DNA of 64,000 nucleotides from Nitrososphaerota archaeon (GCA_021325255.1 JAJPHP010000076.1:26090-90089), one strand, 5' to 3'. Numbered from the stretch's first letter, positions 8,287-18,118 are shown. Program-made: numbers and translations. The notes: generated by a model from the letters alone, not told the origin.

Positions 8287-9882
8287 TTGTCCGATATTGA
8301 AATTGCTAGACAATCCGCACGCGGAAGCTCGATACTTTTCATCGGCAACTTGCTCTCCGCGGCAATCCAGGCAGTGGCGGTGATAGTCATTGCAAGGCTT
8401 CTCGGCGTCGGCGCATACGGGGCCTACACACTCGCTCTTCTCATACCAGGAGTACTACAATACGTTGTAGGTCTTGGTGTTATCAATGCAATAACGAGAT
8501 TCTCGGCCTACTATATCTCCAAGGGCGAGATTAGTGCGGCGAAGAGGATCACAAAGAACGGAATAATCTTCCTCATGCTTTTCGGCATACTTCTCTCCTT
8601 GGCAAGTTTCTTTTTCGCGGGCATCTTCGCAGCAGATCTCTTGAGCAGGCCGGATCTCACCCCCCTGATTCAGGTTTCATCTTTCATAATACTAGGGCAG
8701 ACAGTCCTTCAGACCGCCACTGCGGGGTTCGTTGGCTGGAACTCGATGTGGTTTGCAAGCGCGTCGAGCGTCCTGCAGGCGATCCTGAAGCTCGGAGTCT
8801 CGGTCGCCCTAATACTACTCGGAGTCGGAGTGCTCGGGGGCGTAATCGGCCAGCTTGCTTCCTACATCGTCTCGGGGTTCATCGCAATCGGCGCAATAGT
8901 GGTTCTGAAACTACGTGATCATGATGGCAAGCAGAATGGCGTACAACCCAAAGGTTCGCTCTTCTTGAAAGATATCAAGGAGATGGTCTCCTTCGGGCTC
9001 CCATTATTTGCGGGCAACGCAATTTCCGGACTTGCCTCGCAGTACGTCACGATACTACTGGCCGGTTTTGCAACCAACGCAGTGGTCGGCTACTACCAGG
9101 CCGCCGTGAATGTCACCACGATCATTACGCTCTCCTCGAGCGCGATCGGGCTGACCCTCTTGAGCGCTTTCTCAAGCCTCACGGGCATCGCGGGGAACCT
9201 CCCACAGGCATTCAAATTCGCCGTCAAGTACGTCTCATACATAGTGACTCCTATAGTGGTCTTGCTTATCGCCGTAGCCGGTCCGATAATGACACTCCTT
9301 TACACAGCTTCATATAATCCGGGAGTGATTTACCTTAGGCTCCTGGCGCTTTCATACACATCGATCGCGCTCGGGATAACGGTGCTCGCCCCCTTCTTTA
9401 CCGGCATAGGCAAGACCCGGTTCATGATGATCTACTCGGTGACAAGCGCGGTTGTCCTGATGTCCTTCGCCACGCTACTTTCGAGGGTGGTGGACCTTGG
9501 AGTCTTCGGGCTGATATATGCAAGTCTGATCTCAGGGTTTGCTGGCACGCTGGTGGGATTGCTGCTCGCCTCAAAGTACCTTAACGCAAACATAGAGTGG
9601 GGCTCTACTGGCGGGATACTCCTCTCTTCGGGAATTGCGTTTCTCGCTGTCTACTTTCTTCCCCAGCCTTCGCACAATCTCATAGCCTTCCTGCTAGACA
9701 GCGCGGTCTTCTTCACCGTCTATCTTACTGTCGTCCCGTTGATCGGGGCATTGAATGACTCTGATGTTGCAAGGCTGAGAAGTGCGATGAAGGGGCTAGG
9801 ATTTCTCGGAGTAGTTGTGAGGCCGATACTCAGTTACGAACATTTCCTGCTCGTAAGGACGCGAAGAAGAGAAACAAACTGA
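8287..9882 (+). CDS. Wzx-type polysaccharide/lipid-linked oligosaccharide flippase
   Basis: A polytopic membrane protein of 531 aa in the MATE/MOP superfamily (polysaccharide biosynthesis type). It begins with the typical QSARGSSILFIGNLLSAAIQ segment, then ARLLGVGAYGAYTLA. About 12-14 hydrophobic segments follow, with a hydrophilic loop near residues 208-225. Such proteins flip undecaprenyl- or dolichyl-linked sugars across the membrane. The start is TTG at 8287; no better start lies nearer the first helix. It opens a 30-kb stretch rich in glycosyltransferases, supporting a role in surface glycan export or protein glycosylation. The substrate is unknown. Confidence 0.87.
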   Translation: MSDIEIARQSARGSSILFIGNLLSAAIQAVAVIVIARLLGVGAYGAYTLALLIPGVLQYVVGLGVINAITRFSAYYISKGEISAAKRITKNGIIFLMLFGILLSLASFFFAGIFAADLLSRPDLTPLIQVSSFIILGQTVLQTATAGFVGWNSMWFASASSVLQAILKLGVSVALILLGVGVLGGVIGQLASYIVSGFIAIGAIVVLKLRDHDGKQNGVQPKGSLFLKDIKEMVSFGLPLFAGNAISGLASQYVTILLAGFATNAVVGYYQAAVNVTTIITLSSSAIGLTLLSAFSSLTGIAGNLPQAFKFAVKYVSYIVTPIVVLLIAVAGPIMTLLYTASYNPGVIYLRLLALSYTSIALGITVLAPFFTGIGKTRFMMIYSVTSAVVLMSFATLLSRVVDLGVFGLIYASLISGFAGTLVGLLLASKYLNANIEWGSTGGILLSSGIAFLAVYFLPQPSHNLIAFLLDSAVFFTVYLTVVPLIGALNDSDVARLRSAMKGLGFLGVVVRPILSYEHFLLVRTRRRETN

Positions 9883-10184
9883 GATTCAGGTTTGGGAGAA
9901 GAGTTTCTGCTTGACATTCTTTTTGCAAAGATGCTGACAGAAGACACCAGAATCTCGTTAAAGGAAGCGCATAATGAAGACCGAGAGGGTAGGTCGGTGT
10001 CCTCCAGAGTGCGAAAGTATTGAAGGTGCTTCGTCCTATGGGAGACAGAACCGTTCGGAGGATTTACCACTGTGGATTCGATCAGCAAGGCCCTGTTGAT
10101 AGCGAATACAAGGAAAACGAGTCCACCATGTTGTTAAGTCAAGCTCGAATTACGTATTCTCGCGATGCAAACTCAGACCACATC
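9883..10184. other. Intergenic region, no clear gene
   Basis: Short frames on both strands show no family features. A plus-strand frame from about 9893 (beginning LGEEFLLDILFAKML) runs 43 codons to a stop at 10021 and could be a small peptide or chance. Confidence 0.2.
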
Positions 10185-10583
10185 CTATCTGATCCATTTG
10201 ACAATCACTCCTTCGACGGATTCGAAGTGAGGGTCATCAGTATAACATGGAACCTTGAGAACCTTTGCAGTCGAAGCAATGATACTATCAGCAAAAGGGA
10301 TCGAGTGTTTGTGCTTTATCAGCGCAGCTCCAATGGCAATCTCCTGATTTACGTCGACAAGGTGAAAGTCCTTTACAAGAGATTTAGCGCGGAGCTCCGC
10401 GACATCTTTGCCCTCCTTTTCCAAACTTAATTTGTATAATTCGGAAAGGGCCGCCGTCGACAAATAGTTCGGTTTTGATCCGAGTAAGATTTTCTTTATT
10501 GCGAGTTGCTGGTTAGTATTCGAAGAGTAGTAAAGCTCAACAAGGAATCTTGTATCATAAGACGTACCCTCATACTCATTCAC
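10185..10583 (-). CDS. vapC: PIN-domain toxin (VapC family)
   Basis: A ribonuclease toxin of 132 aa. The PIN acidic residues are present in order: D10 (SYDTRFL), E48 (LSELY), D99 (PFADSII) and D116/D117 (YTDDPHF), which bind the metal that cleaves RNA. The GTG start at 10583-10581 lies just upstream of the antitoxin's TGA (10578-10576), an 8-bp overlap typical of translationally coupled vapBC pairs. All catalytic positions are intact, so it is probably functional. The RNA target cannot be read from the sequence. Confidence 0.88.
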   Translation of the reverse strand: MNEYEGTSYDTRFLVELYYSSNTNQQLAIKKILLGSKPNYLSTAALSELYKLSLEKEGKDVAELRAKSLVKDFHLVDVNQEIAIGAALIKHKHSIPFADSIIASTAKVLKVPCYTDDPHFESVEGVIVKWIR

Positions 10584-10809
10584 TCTCTTCCGCTCTCATC
10601 TCGTCGAGTAATTGTTTCATCTCATCGACAGTTGCGTGCTTTGCACCGGAGCCAACAAGCTCAAGCGTGTTTGGAATTTTCTTGAAAAGAATCCCTCTCC
10701 CTGTGTCCTCGACCTTCAGTCTCGTGCCTTCCGAAATCTGATACTTTTTTCGAAGTGATGTTGGTATTGTAGTTTGGCCCTTACGAGTTACTACCACTTC
10801 TTCAGTCAA
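10576..10809 (-). CDS. vapB: AbrB/SpoVT-type antitoxin (VapB family)
   Basis: A 77-aa protein. The N-terminal swapped-hairpin AbrB domain shows VTRKGQTTIPTSLRKKYQI followed by GTRLKVEDTGRGILFKKI. The C-terminal tail (about 50-77) is acidic and should bind and block the PIN toxin encoded directly downstream. VapB proteins usually repress their own promoter together with VapC. The start is TTG at 10809; a GTG five codons in is possible but would trim the first strand. Confidence 0.87.
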   Translation of the reverse strand: MTEEVVVTRKGQTTIPTSLRKKYQISEGTRLKVEDTGRGILFKKIPNTLELVGSGAKHATVDEMKQLLDEMRAEESE

Positions 10810-11083
10810 TCAGCATCTAGGTAGTACTCGAGTCAAGTCCTACTAAAACATTGCCTGTCGGCGCCACTTGAAAGAAAGGTGTCTCTAGGATCGATGATTG
10901 TATCATCGCCGGCTTTGCTCACAATTCTAAGAGCGAAATACGCTAATGGGCTTCCATATCTAGTCGCTGAAAGGCATGACCCGCGCGCAGACTCTATACA
11001 TGACGTCAGACGCCTTATTTTCTCGAGACCAGCAAAACACTCGCCACCAATCTTCTTAGATATAAGATCCGGAATAAGTCTGC
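10810..11083. other. Intergenic region, no clear gene
   Basis: A 94-codon plus-strand frame (10879-11163) runs into the opposite-strand glycosyltransferase and has no recognisable domain, so I do not call it. Nothing else stands out. Confidence 0.2.
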
Positions 11084-11101
11084 CGCCCCGAAATCGGGGC
11101 G
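11084..11101 (-). terminator. GC-rich hairpin after the glycosyltransferase
   Basis: Perfect 7-bp stem CGCCCCG / CGGGGCG with a 4-nt loop, 24 nt past the stop of the minus-strand glycosyltransferase. There is no T tract on that strand, so a terminator role is plausible but unproven. Confidence 0.4.
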
Positions 11102-11124
11102 TTTGCGAAAAAATTGTCGGAGCA

Positions 11125-12147
11125 CTAGCTCTTGGATTTGGACATTATGCCCAAGGCTTTTAATATCGAAATTACGGTTACGCCAAAAGTGGCTACCGTG
11201 AAGATTGCACCGATGATCGGTCTGTACGACAATCTAGTATAGATTCCATCGTCGAGCGCTCTCTTGTCACTGTTGAGCCAAATTGTGAAGATTGCGACCG
11301 CGACAAACGTACCCCAAGCCGCAAGTGAATTCAAAAGAATCAGAGCGACAATAAATGAGGTAACAAGCGCGAGCGAACTGGCGTACTTTGCAATAATCAG
11401 CGGAGACCTATCCTTGAATAGCTCGAGATAAGTTTCTGCCGAGTCCTTCATGAAATTGAACCAGAATTTCGCGTTGACGTTAATGTCCCTGAGGTGAACT
11501 GCTTTGGATGAAAAATCGCATATTATTCTGTAGCCTGCCTTCCTCATCCGAAAACAGAGCTCTCCGTCCTCGTGAACCCTGAGCCTCTCGTTGAAACCGC
11601 CCGTCACGTGATAGGCCTTCATCGAGATTATGTTGCAACCGTTCCCAACCTTGTACGCATACCCCCAAGGCTTGGGCGTCACAAAGGCATTGTAGAAAAT
11701 TCCCGCCCTCTTTCTCGAGTTCTTCTCATCCCAAGGAAGTGAAGCAATTGCGAGTTTGTCATCCTCGAGAAAATGCGTGACCAATCGTTTTATCGTATCT
11801 TGTGGGGCAATGATGTCAGAGTCGAGGAAGAAGATATAGTCTGTCCCTCGCGCCCTCTCGAAACAAAGGTTCCTGGCTTTCGAGATGTTGGAGGTGACAA
11901 CGTCGAGCGTAATGTTTTCGTACTGTTGCTTGAAGGCCTGCTGAAACTCTTTGATTACGTCGCGGGTCTTATCAGATGAATTGTTGTCGACAAAGCAGAT
12001 CCTGAGCAGTTTCTTCTCGTACTCAAACTTTAGTATCGAATCAAGGACGGGTCTCAGGCTCCACTCCCTGTTGTAGGTGGGAATGCCTATCGTGACCGTC
12101 GGCCACATTATGCTTTGAATTGCTGTGTTGGTGCTGCTCGCAGCCAA
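11125..12147 (-). CDS. Family 2 glycosyltransferase with C-terminal membrane helices
   Basis: A GT-A fold transferase of 340 aa. VTIGIPTYNREWSL (about 18-31) opens the nucleotide-sugar domain, and FVDNNSSDKT follows. The metal-binding DxD is LDSD (108-111), and the base motif is HEDGELCFR (192-200). After residue ~255 come two to three membrane helices (LVTSFIVALILL, GTFVAVAIFTIWL, IIGAIFTVATFGV), so it probably works on a membrane-bound acceptor. The true start may be the ATG at 12108 (MWPTVTIG) rather than 12147. Donor and acceptor are unknown; the neighbourhood points to surface glycan assembly. Confidence 0.88.
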   Translation of the reverse strand: MAASSTNTAIQSIMWPTVTIGIPTYNREWSLRPVLDSILKFEYEKKLLRICFVDNNSSDKTRDVIKEFQQAFKQQYENITLDVVTSNISKARNLCFERARGTDYIFFLDSDIIAPQDTIKRLVTHFLEDDKLAIASLPWDEKNSRKRAGIFYNAFVTPKPWGYAYKVGNGCNIISMKAYHVTGGFNERLRVHEDGELCFRMRKAGYRIICDFSSKAVHLRDINVNAKFWFNFMKDSAETYLELFKDRSPLIIAKYASSLALVTSFIVALILLNSLAAWGTFVAVAIFTIWLNSDKRALDDGIYTRLSYRPIIGAIFTVATFGVTVISILKALGIMSKSKS

Positions 12148-12377
12148 GGAAAAATTGAATCTTGCTCCTACTTACAACTTCAGTGGGCACGAAATAGAAC
12201 CAGAAAGTGTCCTCATTGGAATGGCTGCTACTTTCTCCTCCCTTCTTGAGGTTAGACTATTTCAAATTTCCCTAAACTTTGAATGTCGGCAAACTTCGCG
12301 CAAGACGAAAGCTGGATCGGGCAGGCACCATCCTTTATAGTCGGAATTGACATATCGAAGTTCGTGATACGCTTTCA

Positions 12378-13718
12378 TTGACGCAGATGGAAAGCGAAGT
12401 AAAAATCAAAACGAAGGCGATACCTTCCGTCAGCATTGTCCCGGTCGGCTCGTTTCTTCTTAGAAATCTTGCGAATATCCACAAGAAGTACCAGGATATA
12501 GTTCAGCTCAAACTCGGCGTCACAAAGTTGTACCTGGTCACAAATCCTGAGCTCATTCAGGAGATATTAGTAACAAAACAGCGAGACTTCGTAAAGGGCG
12601 AGTATCTCCAGAGGACGAAGAAGGTTTTCGGAGAGGGGCTCTTGACAAGCGAGGGGGATTTCCACCACAGGCAGCGTAGGCTCGTCCAGCCCGCCTTTCA
12701 TCAAAGTCGCATCGAGAGCTATGCAAGCACGATGACCTCGTACACGGAGCGCATGATAGGCTCCTGGCACGATGGACAGACGCTAGATATCCACAAGGAA
12801 ATGATGAAGCTCACCATGTCAATCGTCGCCAAATGTCTCTTTGACACTGACGTTGAATCAGAGTCTGAGACCATCGCAAGAGATCTTACGACAACAATCG
12901 AGTACTTCGGTAGGCTATCCAGTCCAATTTCCCCTCTTTTGCAGAAACTTCCGAGCAACAGGAAGTACGAAGAAGCAATCAAGCGTATTGACGCAATGGT
13001 TTACGGTTTGATTGAAGGGAGGCGTAAATTGGGCAAGGACACCGGAGATCTCATGTCCATGCTTTTACACGCAAAGGACGAGGCCGGAGTAGAGATGACC
13101 GACCGCCAGTTGAGAGATGAGGTGCTGATCCTCTTTGCCGCCGGCCACGAGACAACTGCGAACGCACTGACGTGGACATGGTACTTGCTTTCGGAGAATG
13201 AAGCAGTGGAAGCAAAGATGCATGAGGAAGTAGACAGTGTGATTCCCGATGGTTCACTTCCCACCGCTCACGATCTCGCCAAACTCGACTACACGACAAA
13301 GGTGCTTACGGAGTCGATGCGGATCTATCCTCCAGCGTGGATTCTGGTCAGAAAGGCGCTGAGAGATTGCGCTATAGGTGACTACATTCTTCCACAGGAT
13401 GCAAACGTAGTAATCAGCCAGTACGTCAACCACCATGATCCAAAGTACTTCCCTGATCCTGAAAGTTTCATCCCGGAGCGGTGGACGCAAGACATGAGGA
13501 AGAGACTGCCCAAGTTTGCATATTTCCCCTTTGGGGGCGGACCGAGAGGGTGCGTCGGCGAACCATTCGCTTGGATGGAAGGTGTCCTGTTGCTTGCGAC
13601 GATTTCGAAGAGGTGGAGGATGAATCATATCGAGAGCCACAAAGTCGAGATGTTGCCTAGGATTACCTTACGTCCAAAATACGGAATGAAGATGCGGCTG
13701 GAAGATAGAGCAAAGTAG
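12378..13718 (+). CDS. Cytochrome P450
   Basis: A haem-thiolate monooxygenase of 446 aa. The I-helix oxygen-activation motif is AGHETT (255-260), the K-helix ExxR is E312-R315 (ESMR), and the haem-binding loop is FGGGPRGCVGEPF with the axial cysteine at C392. No membrane anchor is seen, so it should be soluble. Length and motifs resemble bacterial class P450s, which suggests acquisition by transfer. The start is TTG at 12378, with an ATG three codons on at 12387. No ferredoxin or reductase gene is adjacent. The substrate is unknown; the UbiA/GGR genes nearby make an isoprenoid conceivable but only as a guess. Confidence 0.95.
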   Translation: MTQMESEVKIKTKAIPSVSIVPVGSFLLRNLANIHKKYQDIVQLKLGVTKLYLVTNPELIQEILVTKQRDFVKGEYLQRTKKVFGEGLLTSEGDFHHRQRRLVQPAFHQSRIESYASTMTSYTERMIGSWHDGQTLDIHKEMMKLTMSIVAKCLFDTDVESESETIARDLTTTIEYFGRLSSPISPLLQKLPSNRKYEEAIKRIDAMVYGLIEGRRKLGKDTGDLMSMLLHAKDEAGVEMTDRQLRDEVLILFAAGHETTANALTWTWYLLSENEAVEAKMHEEVDSVIPDGSLPTAHDLAKLDYTTKVLTESMRIYPPAWILVRKALRDCAIGDYILPQDANVVISQYVNHHDPKYFPDPESFIPERWTQDMRKRLPKFAYFPFGGGPRGCVGEPFAWMEGVLLLATISKRWRMNHIESHKVEMLPRITLRPKYGMKMRLEDRAK

Positions 13719-14107
13719 TTTCTCAAGGTGTCTTGGGTTGGGAGATTTGAAGATAAGAAGGTAGGGATGATCGTCGCCCTAATCTAACAAGGATTGCTTA
13801 CGTATAGAGATTCAAATTCACATTCACAAGAACTTCAAACTGGTTCGTGAATACCAACGGATGTATCATAAATAGATGCATCAATACGCCAGGAACGGGC
13901 TTTATTGCTTCTGGTACCGCGATTGTGGTCCCGTCGCTCCTATTTTCTTGCTCAATACACATTTAAGAGCACAAGCGAAAAGGCAAAATTCAAAACTGTC
14001 CGGCTCTTTGTTCGTCTTCTTTCCAGGCGATGCCGTCTGCTTGGGTAAGAAGTAGATCGAATTGCACTGCGACTGGTTTTCTCAGGATCTGGTTGCCGCC
14101 CAAGGAT
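13719..14107. other. Intergenic region before the GT4 genes
   Basis: No gene seen. An imperfect inverted repeat GATGTATC...GATGCATC lies near 13860-13882. The frame of the next gene extends back to 14030, but the domain begins at 14108. Confidence 0.2.
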
Positions 14108-15265
14108 ATGCTCGACGTTCTTTTTGTGAACCATCTTCCCCTAGGAAGTGCGTCATCTTACAGGCAGGCTGGTTTTGCAAAATACCTGCGGCGGCTCGGC
14201 CACAATGTCAGCTTCCTAGGTCGAGTTGGCAAAGTAGCGAAACCCAAGGCAGAGGAAATGAAGGAGTGGGATCAGTTTCAGGAAATCTATCACTGGGAAG
14301 AGCCGCTTGTTCAAAGATTCCCTGCTAACACAAGATTACTCCAAAAGACTGCGAAAGAAAGATCCGTTGTCCACGTGAACAGGGCAAATCCCTACACTGC
14401 CACGTTGATATCGGCTGTCAGACCTTCCTTACGATGTCTCACAGTGGATGTCGAAGACTGGGACGGGTTCGGAGGGTACGCGAGTTACGCACGCAAGTAC
14501 AACGCGGCGGGCGGATTGCTAACACTTTACGAGGACATCTTCCCGCGTACCGCGGATTCGGTAATCGTTGTAAGCGAGCTTCTACGACGGAGAATGCTAC
14601 ATTCGGGGATTGACGCGCGGAGAATCCTCCTGATACCAAACGGCTTCGACCCAGATATTTTCCACCCGGGGATTTTAGGCGACAGAGTGAGGGAATCGTA
14701 CGGTCTCGGGAGTTCACCGGTGGTCATCTACGCCAGTACGTTCTGGGAGTTCGAGCGTAGGCAGCACGAGATCGCTCTAGGTGCGTTCAAGAGAATGGCA
14801 GAACAAGTGCCTGAAGTCAAATTTCTTCTAGTAGGCTCAGGGAACGTCGCGATGAGCAAACTCGTGGGGCAATTTGGACTGGAAAAGAATGCGGTCGCCA
14901 CGGGGTTTGTCCCGCGAGAGGAGGTACCTCAACTGATGTCGTGCGCAGACGTCGCGATGCACGTGATTAGCGAACACACGTTCCACGCTGCGAGCTCGCC
15001 GATGATTATACCGGAGTACATGGCCGTCGGAAAGCCGATTGTCGCCCCTGCTGTTGGAGAGTTGGCCTCCATGCTCGCGGGCGGCGCCGGATATCTTGTC
15101 GACCAGGTTGATTCAGAGCTTTTGGCCGGCGGAGTGGTAAAACTCCTCAAAGATGAACCGCTGCGAAACGAGTATAGTCGTAGAGCCGCACTGAAGGCGC
15201 CGGCGTATTCCTACGGGATTTTGGCAAAGAAACTCGTAGACGCGTACGAGCGTGCTAACGGGTGA
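14108..15265 (+). CDS. Family 4 glycosyltransferase (GT-B fold)
   Basis: A 385-aa retaining glycosyltransferase. The N-terminal half starts MLDVLFVNHLPLGSASSYRQ, with AGFAKYLRRLGHNVSFLGR as the acceptor-domain glycine-rich loop. The C-terminal half has IVVSELL, then RRILLIPNGFDPDIF, VKFLLVGSGN and the donor-binding loop ISEHTF...MIIPEYMAVGKPIVAP, where the E of PEYM is the usual Ex7E region. I place the start at the ATG at 14108, because the upstream part of the frame (from 14030) is not domain-like. A second GT4 gene follows 57 nt later, so the two are probably cotranscribed. Sugar specificity unknown. Confidence 0.87.
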   Translation: MLDVLFVNHLPLGSASSYRQAGFAKYLRRLGHNVSFLGRVGKVAKPKAEEMKEWDQFQEIYHWEEPLVQRFPANTRLLQKTAKERSVVHVNRANPYTATLISAVRPSLRCLTVDVEDWDGFGGYASYARKYNAAGGLLTLYEDIFPRTADSVIVVSELLRRRMLHSGIDARRILLIPNGFDPDIFHPGILGDRVRESYGLGSSPVVIYASTFWEFERRQHEIALGAFKRMAEQVPEVKFLLVGSGNVAMSKLVGQFGLEKNAVATGFVPREEVPQLMSCADVAMHVISEHTFHAASSPMIIPEYMAVGKPIVAPAVGELASMLAGGAGYLVDQVDSELLAGGVVKLLKDEPLRNEYSRRAALKAPAYSYGILAKKLVDAYERANG

Positions 15266-15322
15266 GACTCTTGCTCATTGTTTTCTATTCGCACTTTGAT
15301 TTTCAAATGTTGATCTTCTAGC

Positions 15323-16537
15323 ATGAATATTTGTCTTGTATCTTACGAGCTACCACCTCTCGGGGGCGGGGAGGGAACCTATACTTACAATCTCGCCAAA
15401 GGTCTAGCATACTTGGGGCACAAAGTGGTTCTGGTCGTTCCAGAACAAGTTGCAGTTATCGCGTCGCAAGAGCTTCAGCCTGATTTGGTCGTAGTAAAGC
15501 CAGTCAAGACCTCGCAGAGGCCACTAATGAAAGTGTCCAGTTTCCTGAATGGTTTTTTCCGACTTGCGCCGTCACTCGTCCGAGAGTTCGAATTAGACGT
15601 CATCCATGTTACGTTTGACTATCCTCCGTTCCCGGTCACGATTGGCAGATTGGGGGCGCCAGTTGTTTGCACTTTGCACCACCTTCACAACGTCGAAGCG
15701 TTGAATATAATTCACCACCAAAAGAATCTCTTATCGATTCTTCCTACTCTTGCGAGGCTGACGATGCTGAGCATGGCCGAAAGGAGGCTCATGAGCCAGT
15801 GCCAAGGCATCCTAGCCGTCAGCAACTTTACCCGAGTCTCGGCGGTCCGGTATGCGGGAATCGATCAACACAAAATATCGGTCGTGTCAAATGGCATAGA
15901 CATAGCCCTTTACTCCAAGACCGATCGTATAGGCGCTACTACCGACTTTTGTAAGAAGTTTGGCATTACTACTTCTGAAAAGGTCGTTCTTTATGTTGGA
16001 CGCATAGAGAAATCAAAAGGGATCGAGTTTCTTCTTGAAGGATTTGTCCAAGTAAGAAAGAAATTGAGTGATGCCCGGCTTGTCATAGTTGGCGGCGGAA
16101 GTTCCTCCTATGTGGCGGAACTCAAAAAGCTAAACGAAGACTTGGGCCAACGCGCAATCTTCACTGGGAGAATTGATGAACGACTTCTCCTCGGGGCGTA
16201 TTCTGCATCAAGTGTCGTTGTGCTCCCCTCTTTCATGGAGGGCTTCGGCTTGACGCTCTTGGAGGCAATGGTTTCGGGAAAACCGGTAGTTGCAACTAGG
16301 GTTGGGGCTGTTCCAGAGGCTGTGGAAGATGGGGTGTCCGGCTTCTTGGTCGAGCCCGGAAAGCCTGCCGACCTTGCGAATAGAATCTTGCAAATCTTGG
16401 AAAATCCTCTGCTCGGCGCACGAATGGGGAAGAATGGAATGGAAGAGGTGCTGGGGAACTATACCTTGCTGAGGATGGCGCAGAACACAGAGAATTTTTA
16501 CCTCAGAATACTAGGGCGGAATTGTGAAAAAGGATAA
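15323..16537 (+). CDS. Family 4 glycosyltransferase (GT-B fold)
   Basis: A 404-aa GT4 enzyme. It opens with MNICLVSYELPPLGGGEGTY, the standard acceptor-side loop. ILAVSNFTR, then SVVSNGIDIALY, VVLYVGRIEKSKGIEFLLEG, LVIVGGGSS and the donor loop PSFMEGFGLTLLEAMVSGKP are all intact, including the two glutamates of the EGFGLTLLE motif. Cytosolic or peripheral at the membrane. It lies directly behind another GT4 gene. The next gene (a reductase) is about 260 nt away behind its own promoter-like box, so this probably ends the transcript. Confidence 0.93.
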   Translation: MNICLVSYELPPLGGGEGTYTYNLAKGLAYLGHKVVLVVPEQVAVIASQELQPDLVVVKPVKTSQRPLMKVSSFLNGFFRLAPSLVREFELDVIHVTFDYPPFPVTIGRLGAPVVCTLHHLHNVEALNIIHHQKNLLSILPTLARLTMLSMAERRLMSQCQGILAVSNFTRVSAVRYAGIDQHKISVVSNGIDIALYSKTDRIGATTDFCKKFGITTSEKVVLYVGRIEKSKGIEFLLEGFVQVRKKLSDARLVIVGGGSSSYVAELKKLNEDLGQRAIFTGRIDERLLLGAYSASSVVVLPSFMEGFGLTLLEAMVSGKPVVATRVGAVPEAVEDGVSGFLVEPGKPADLANRILQILENPLLGARMGKNGMEEVLGNYTLLRMAQNTENFYLRILGRNCEKG

Positions 16538-16799
16538 CCAACCCTCCGAAACACGAAACGGCTGCATGCCCTAAACCCAAATCACCTGAGCAAAAGGCCG
16601 CGGCTACAAATTATTAGGCGAAGATCACCTCAAATAGCTATTACAATAGCCTTCGAATCATCAAATTGGTCTCTCGCAGTTGTGTATCCAGAAAAGCTAG
16701 TGCATAGCGGATTCCGTTATGCTCCACTGTCGCCAAAGACGATGTTTCAAATCTTGGAAGACATAAATAGCGTGGTCAGACTGAATTTGAGAAACTGCC

Positions 16800-18014
16800 A
16801 TGTACGATGTTGTTATTGTTGGCTCTTCATTCTCCGGGCTAATGGTTGCACTCGCTGCGCACAAGGAGAAGCGCATCCTTCTTGTTGAAAAGAGAAAGAC
16901 TCCAGGTACTCCTGTGAACACAACCGGCGCCGTTCCGATAGAGTGGCTTACGAAGATGAGTGTAATGCCCTCTGGCGACTGCACTGCGGGTAACCTGAGA
17001 GGCGTGGAGCTCATTGCCCCGAATGGGGAGAGCGCAGTTATAAAGAAACCCGACCCCGACGGCATGGTCTTGTATCCTGATCGGTACGTGAAATGGCTCG
17101 CAGATAAGGTGGCCAATCTCGGCTGCGAAATCATGACTGATACTACTTTCAAAGGGCTCTCGGTCGAGAGACCTAACGGAAGTGAGAGAAATCAGAAATT
17201 GCTCACGGTCAAAACTACAAAGGGTGAGTTTCGAACACAGTACGTTGTCGGGGCCGATGGAACTGCGAGTAGCGTTGGTCAATCTGTCGGGCTGGGGGAG
17301 AGGCCTGCGCCGGAAGATCTTCATATCGGGATGGAGTACACCGTTGAGAACGCTGACGTTCAGGACCCCGAGGTCTTCAGATTGTATCTCGGGCACGAAG
17401 TGGCTCCACTGGGCTACGCGTGGAGCTTTCCAGAAGGCGGGAAGCACCTCCGTGTAGGGCTCGGTATACCTGAAAGTCTAGGCTTAAAGCCCAAGGATTT
17501 GGTCGATGCCTTCCTAGCAAAGTACCCTCAATTCAAGACAAAAATAATCAAGAAGAACGGCGGGATTATCCCCACAGCGCCTCCGCTCAAGACTGCGGTC
17601 AAGGGAAACGTGCTTCTTGTCGGGGACGCGGCGCATTTCTGCAGCCCGCTTCACGGAGGTGGGATCTGGTTTGGAATGCAGTCTGGGTACCTAGCGGGAA
17701 CTGCATTGGTGCAAGATAACGCGATGATGTATGAGAGTCTCTGGAAGGAACAATTAGGCGGTGTTCTCTCTCGGCACTATAAGCTCAAGAGGGTCATCTA
17801 TAGCATGAGTGACAAGAATTTTGATGAATTAGTCGAGCTGCTGAAAAAGTACGTCCTGATTCAGAAAGAGAACCTAGGATTTGCAACCGCAGCGAGAAAG
17901 CTCGTGTTCTCTGATCCTGGTTTTGTATTTGAGATGGCGCTGAAATGGATGAAGTGTGGGCTAACCCTCGATGTGGTAAAGCGAATGATTATGCCGAGTT
18001 TCAGGATCGCATAG
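16800..18014 (+). CDS. FAD-dependent geranylgeranyl reductase family protein
   Basis: A 404-aa flavoprotein. The dinucleotide-binding start is MYDVVIVGSSFSGLMVAL, with the middle glycine of GxGxxG replaced by serine. A second FAD motif LLVGDAAHFCSPLHGGGI lies near residues 274-291, the GD-plus-PxxGGGI pattern of geranylgeranyl reductases. Family members hydrogenate isoprenoid double bonds, for example in archaeal membrane lipids. The Cys-rich iron-sulfur segments of some relatives are not seen. The neighbour 105 nt downstream is a UbiA prenyltransferase, so the pair may attach and saturate a prenyl chain. A TATA-like CATAAATAG lies near 16764. The precise lipid or quinone substrate is not known. 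Confidence 0.82.
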   Translation: MYDVVIVGSSFSGLMVALAAHKEKRILLVEKRKTPGTPVNTTGAVPIEWLTKMSVMPSGDCTAGNLRGVELIAPNGESAVIKKPDPDGMVLYPDRYVKWLADKVANLGCEIMTDTTFKGLSVERPNGSERNQKLLTVKTTKGEFRTQYVVGADGTASSVGQSVGLGERPAPEDLHIGMEYTVENADVQDPEVFRLYLGHEVAPLGYAWSFPEGGKHLRVGLGIPESLGLKPKDLVDAFLAKYPQFKTKIIKKNGGIIPTAPPLKTAVKGNVLLVGDAAHFCSPLHGGGIWFGMQSGYLAGTALVQDNAMMYESLWKEQLGGVLSRHYKLKRVIYSMSDKNFDELVELLKKYVLIQKENLGFATAARKLVFSDPGFVFEMALKWMKCGLTLDVVKRMIMPSFRIA

Positions 18015-18118
18015 ACATTGATGCGTGAAAAATTTCGGTGGGGTTAATCTCTCACGTATCTGTTGGATGATAGTCTTTCCCCTTGTAGCCTGCTCGTGGT
18101 GGGAATAGAATTAAAGTA

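Noticed and set aside
10879..11163. 94-codon plus-strand ORF
   Set aside because: It runs into the opposite-strand glycosyltransferase and spans its GC-rich terminator-like hairpin; the composition is not protein-like.
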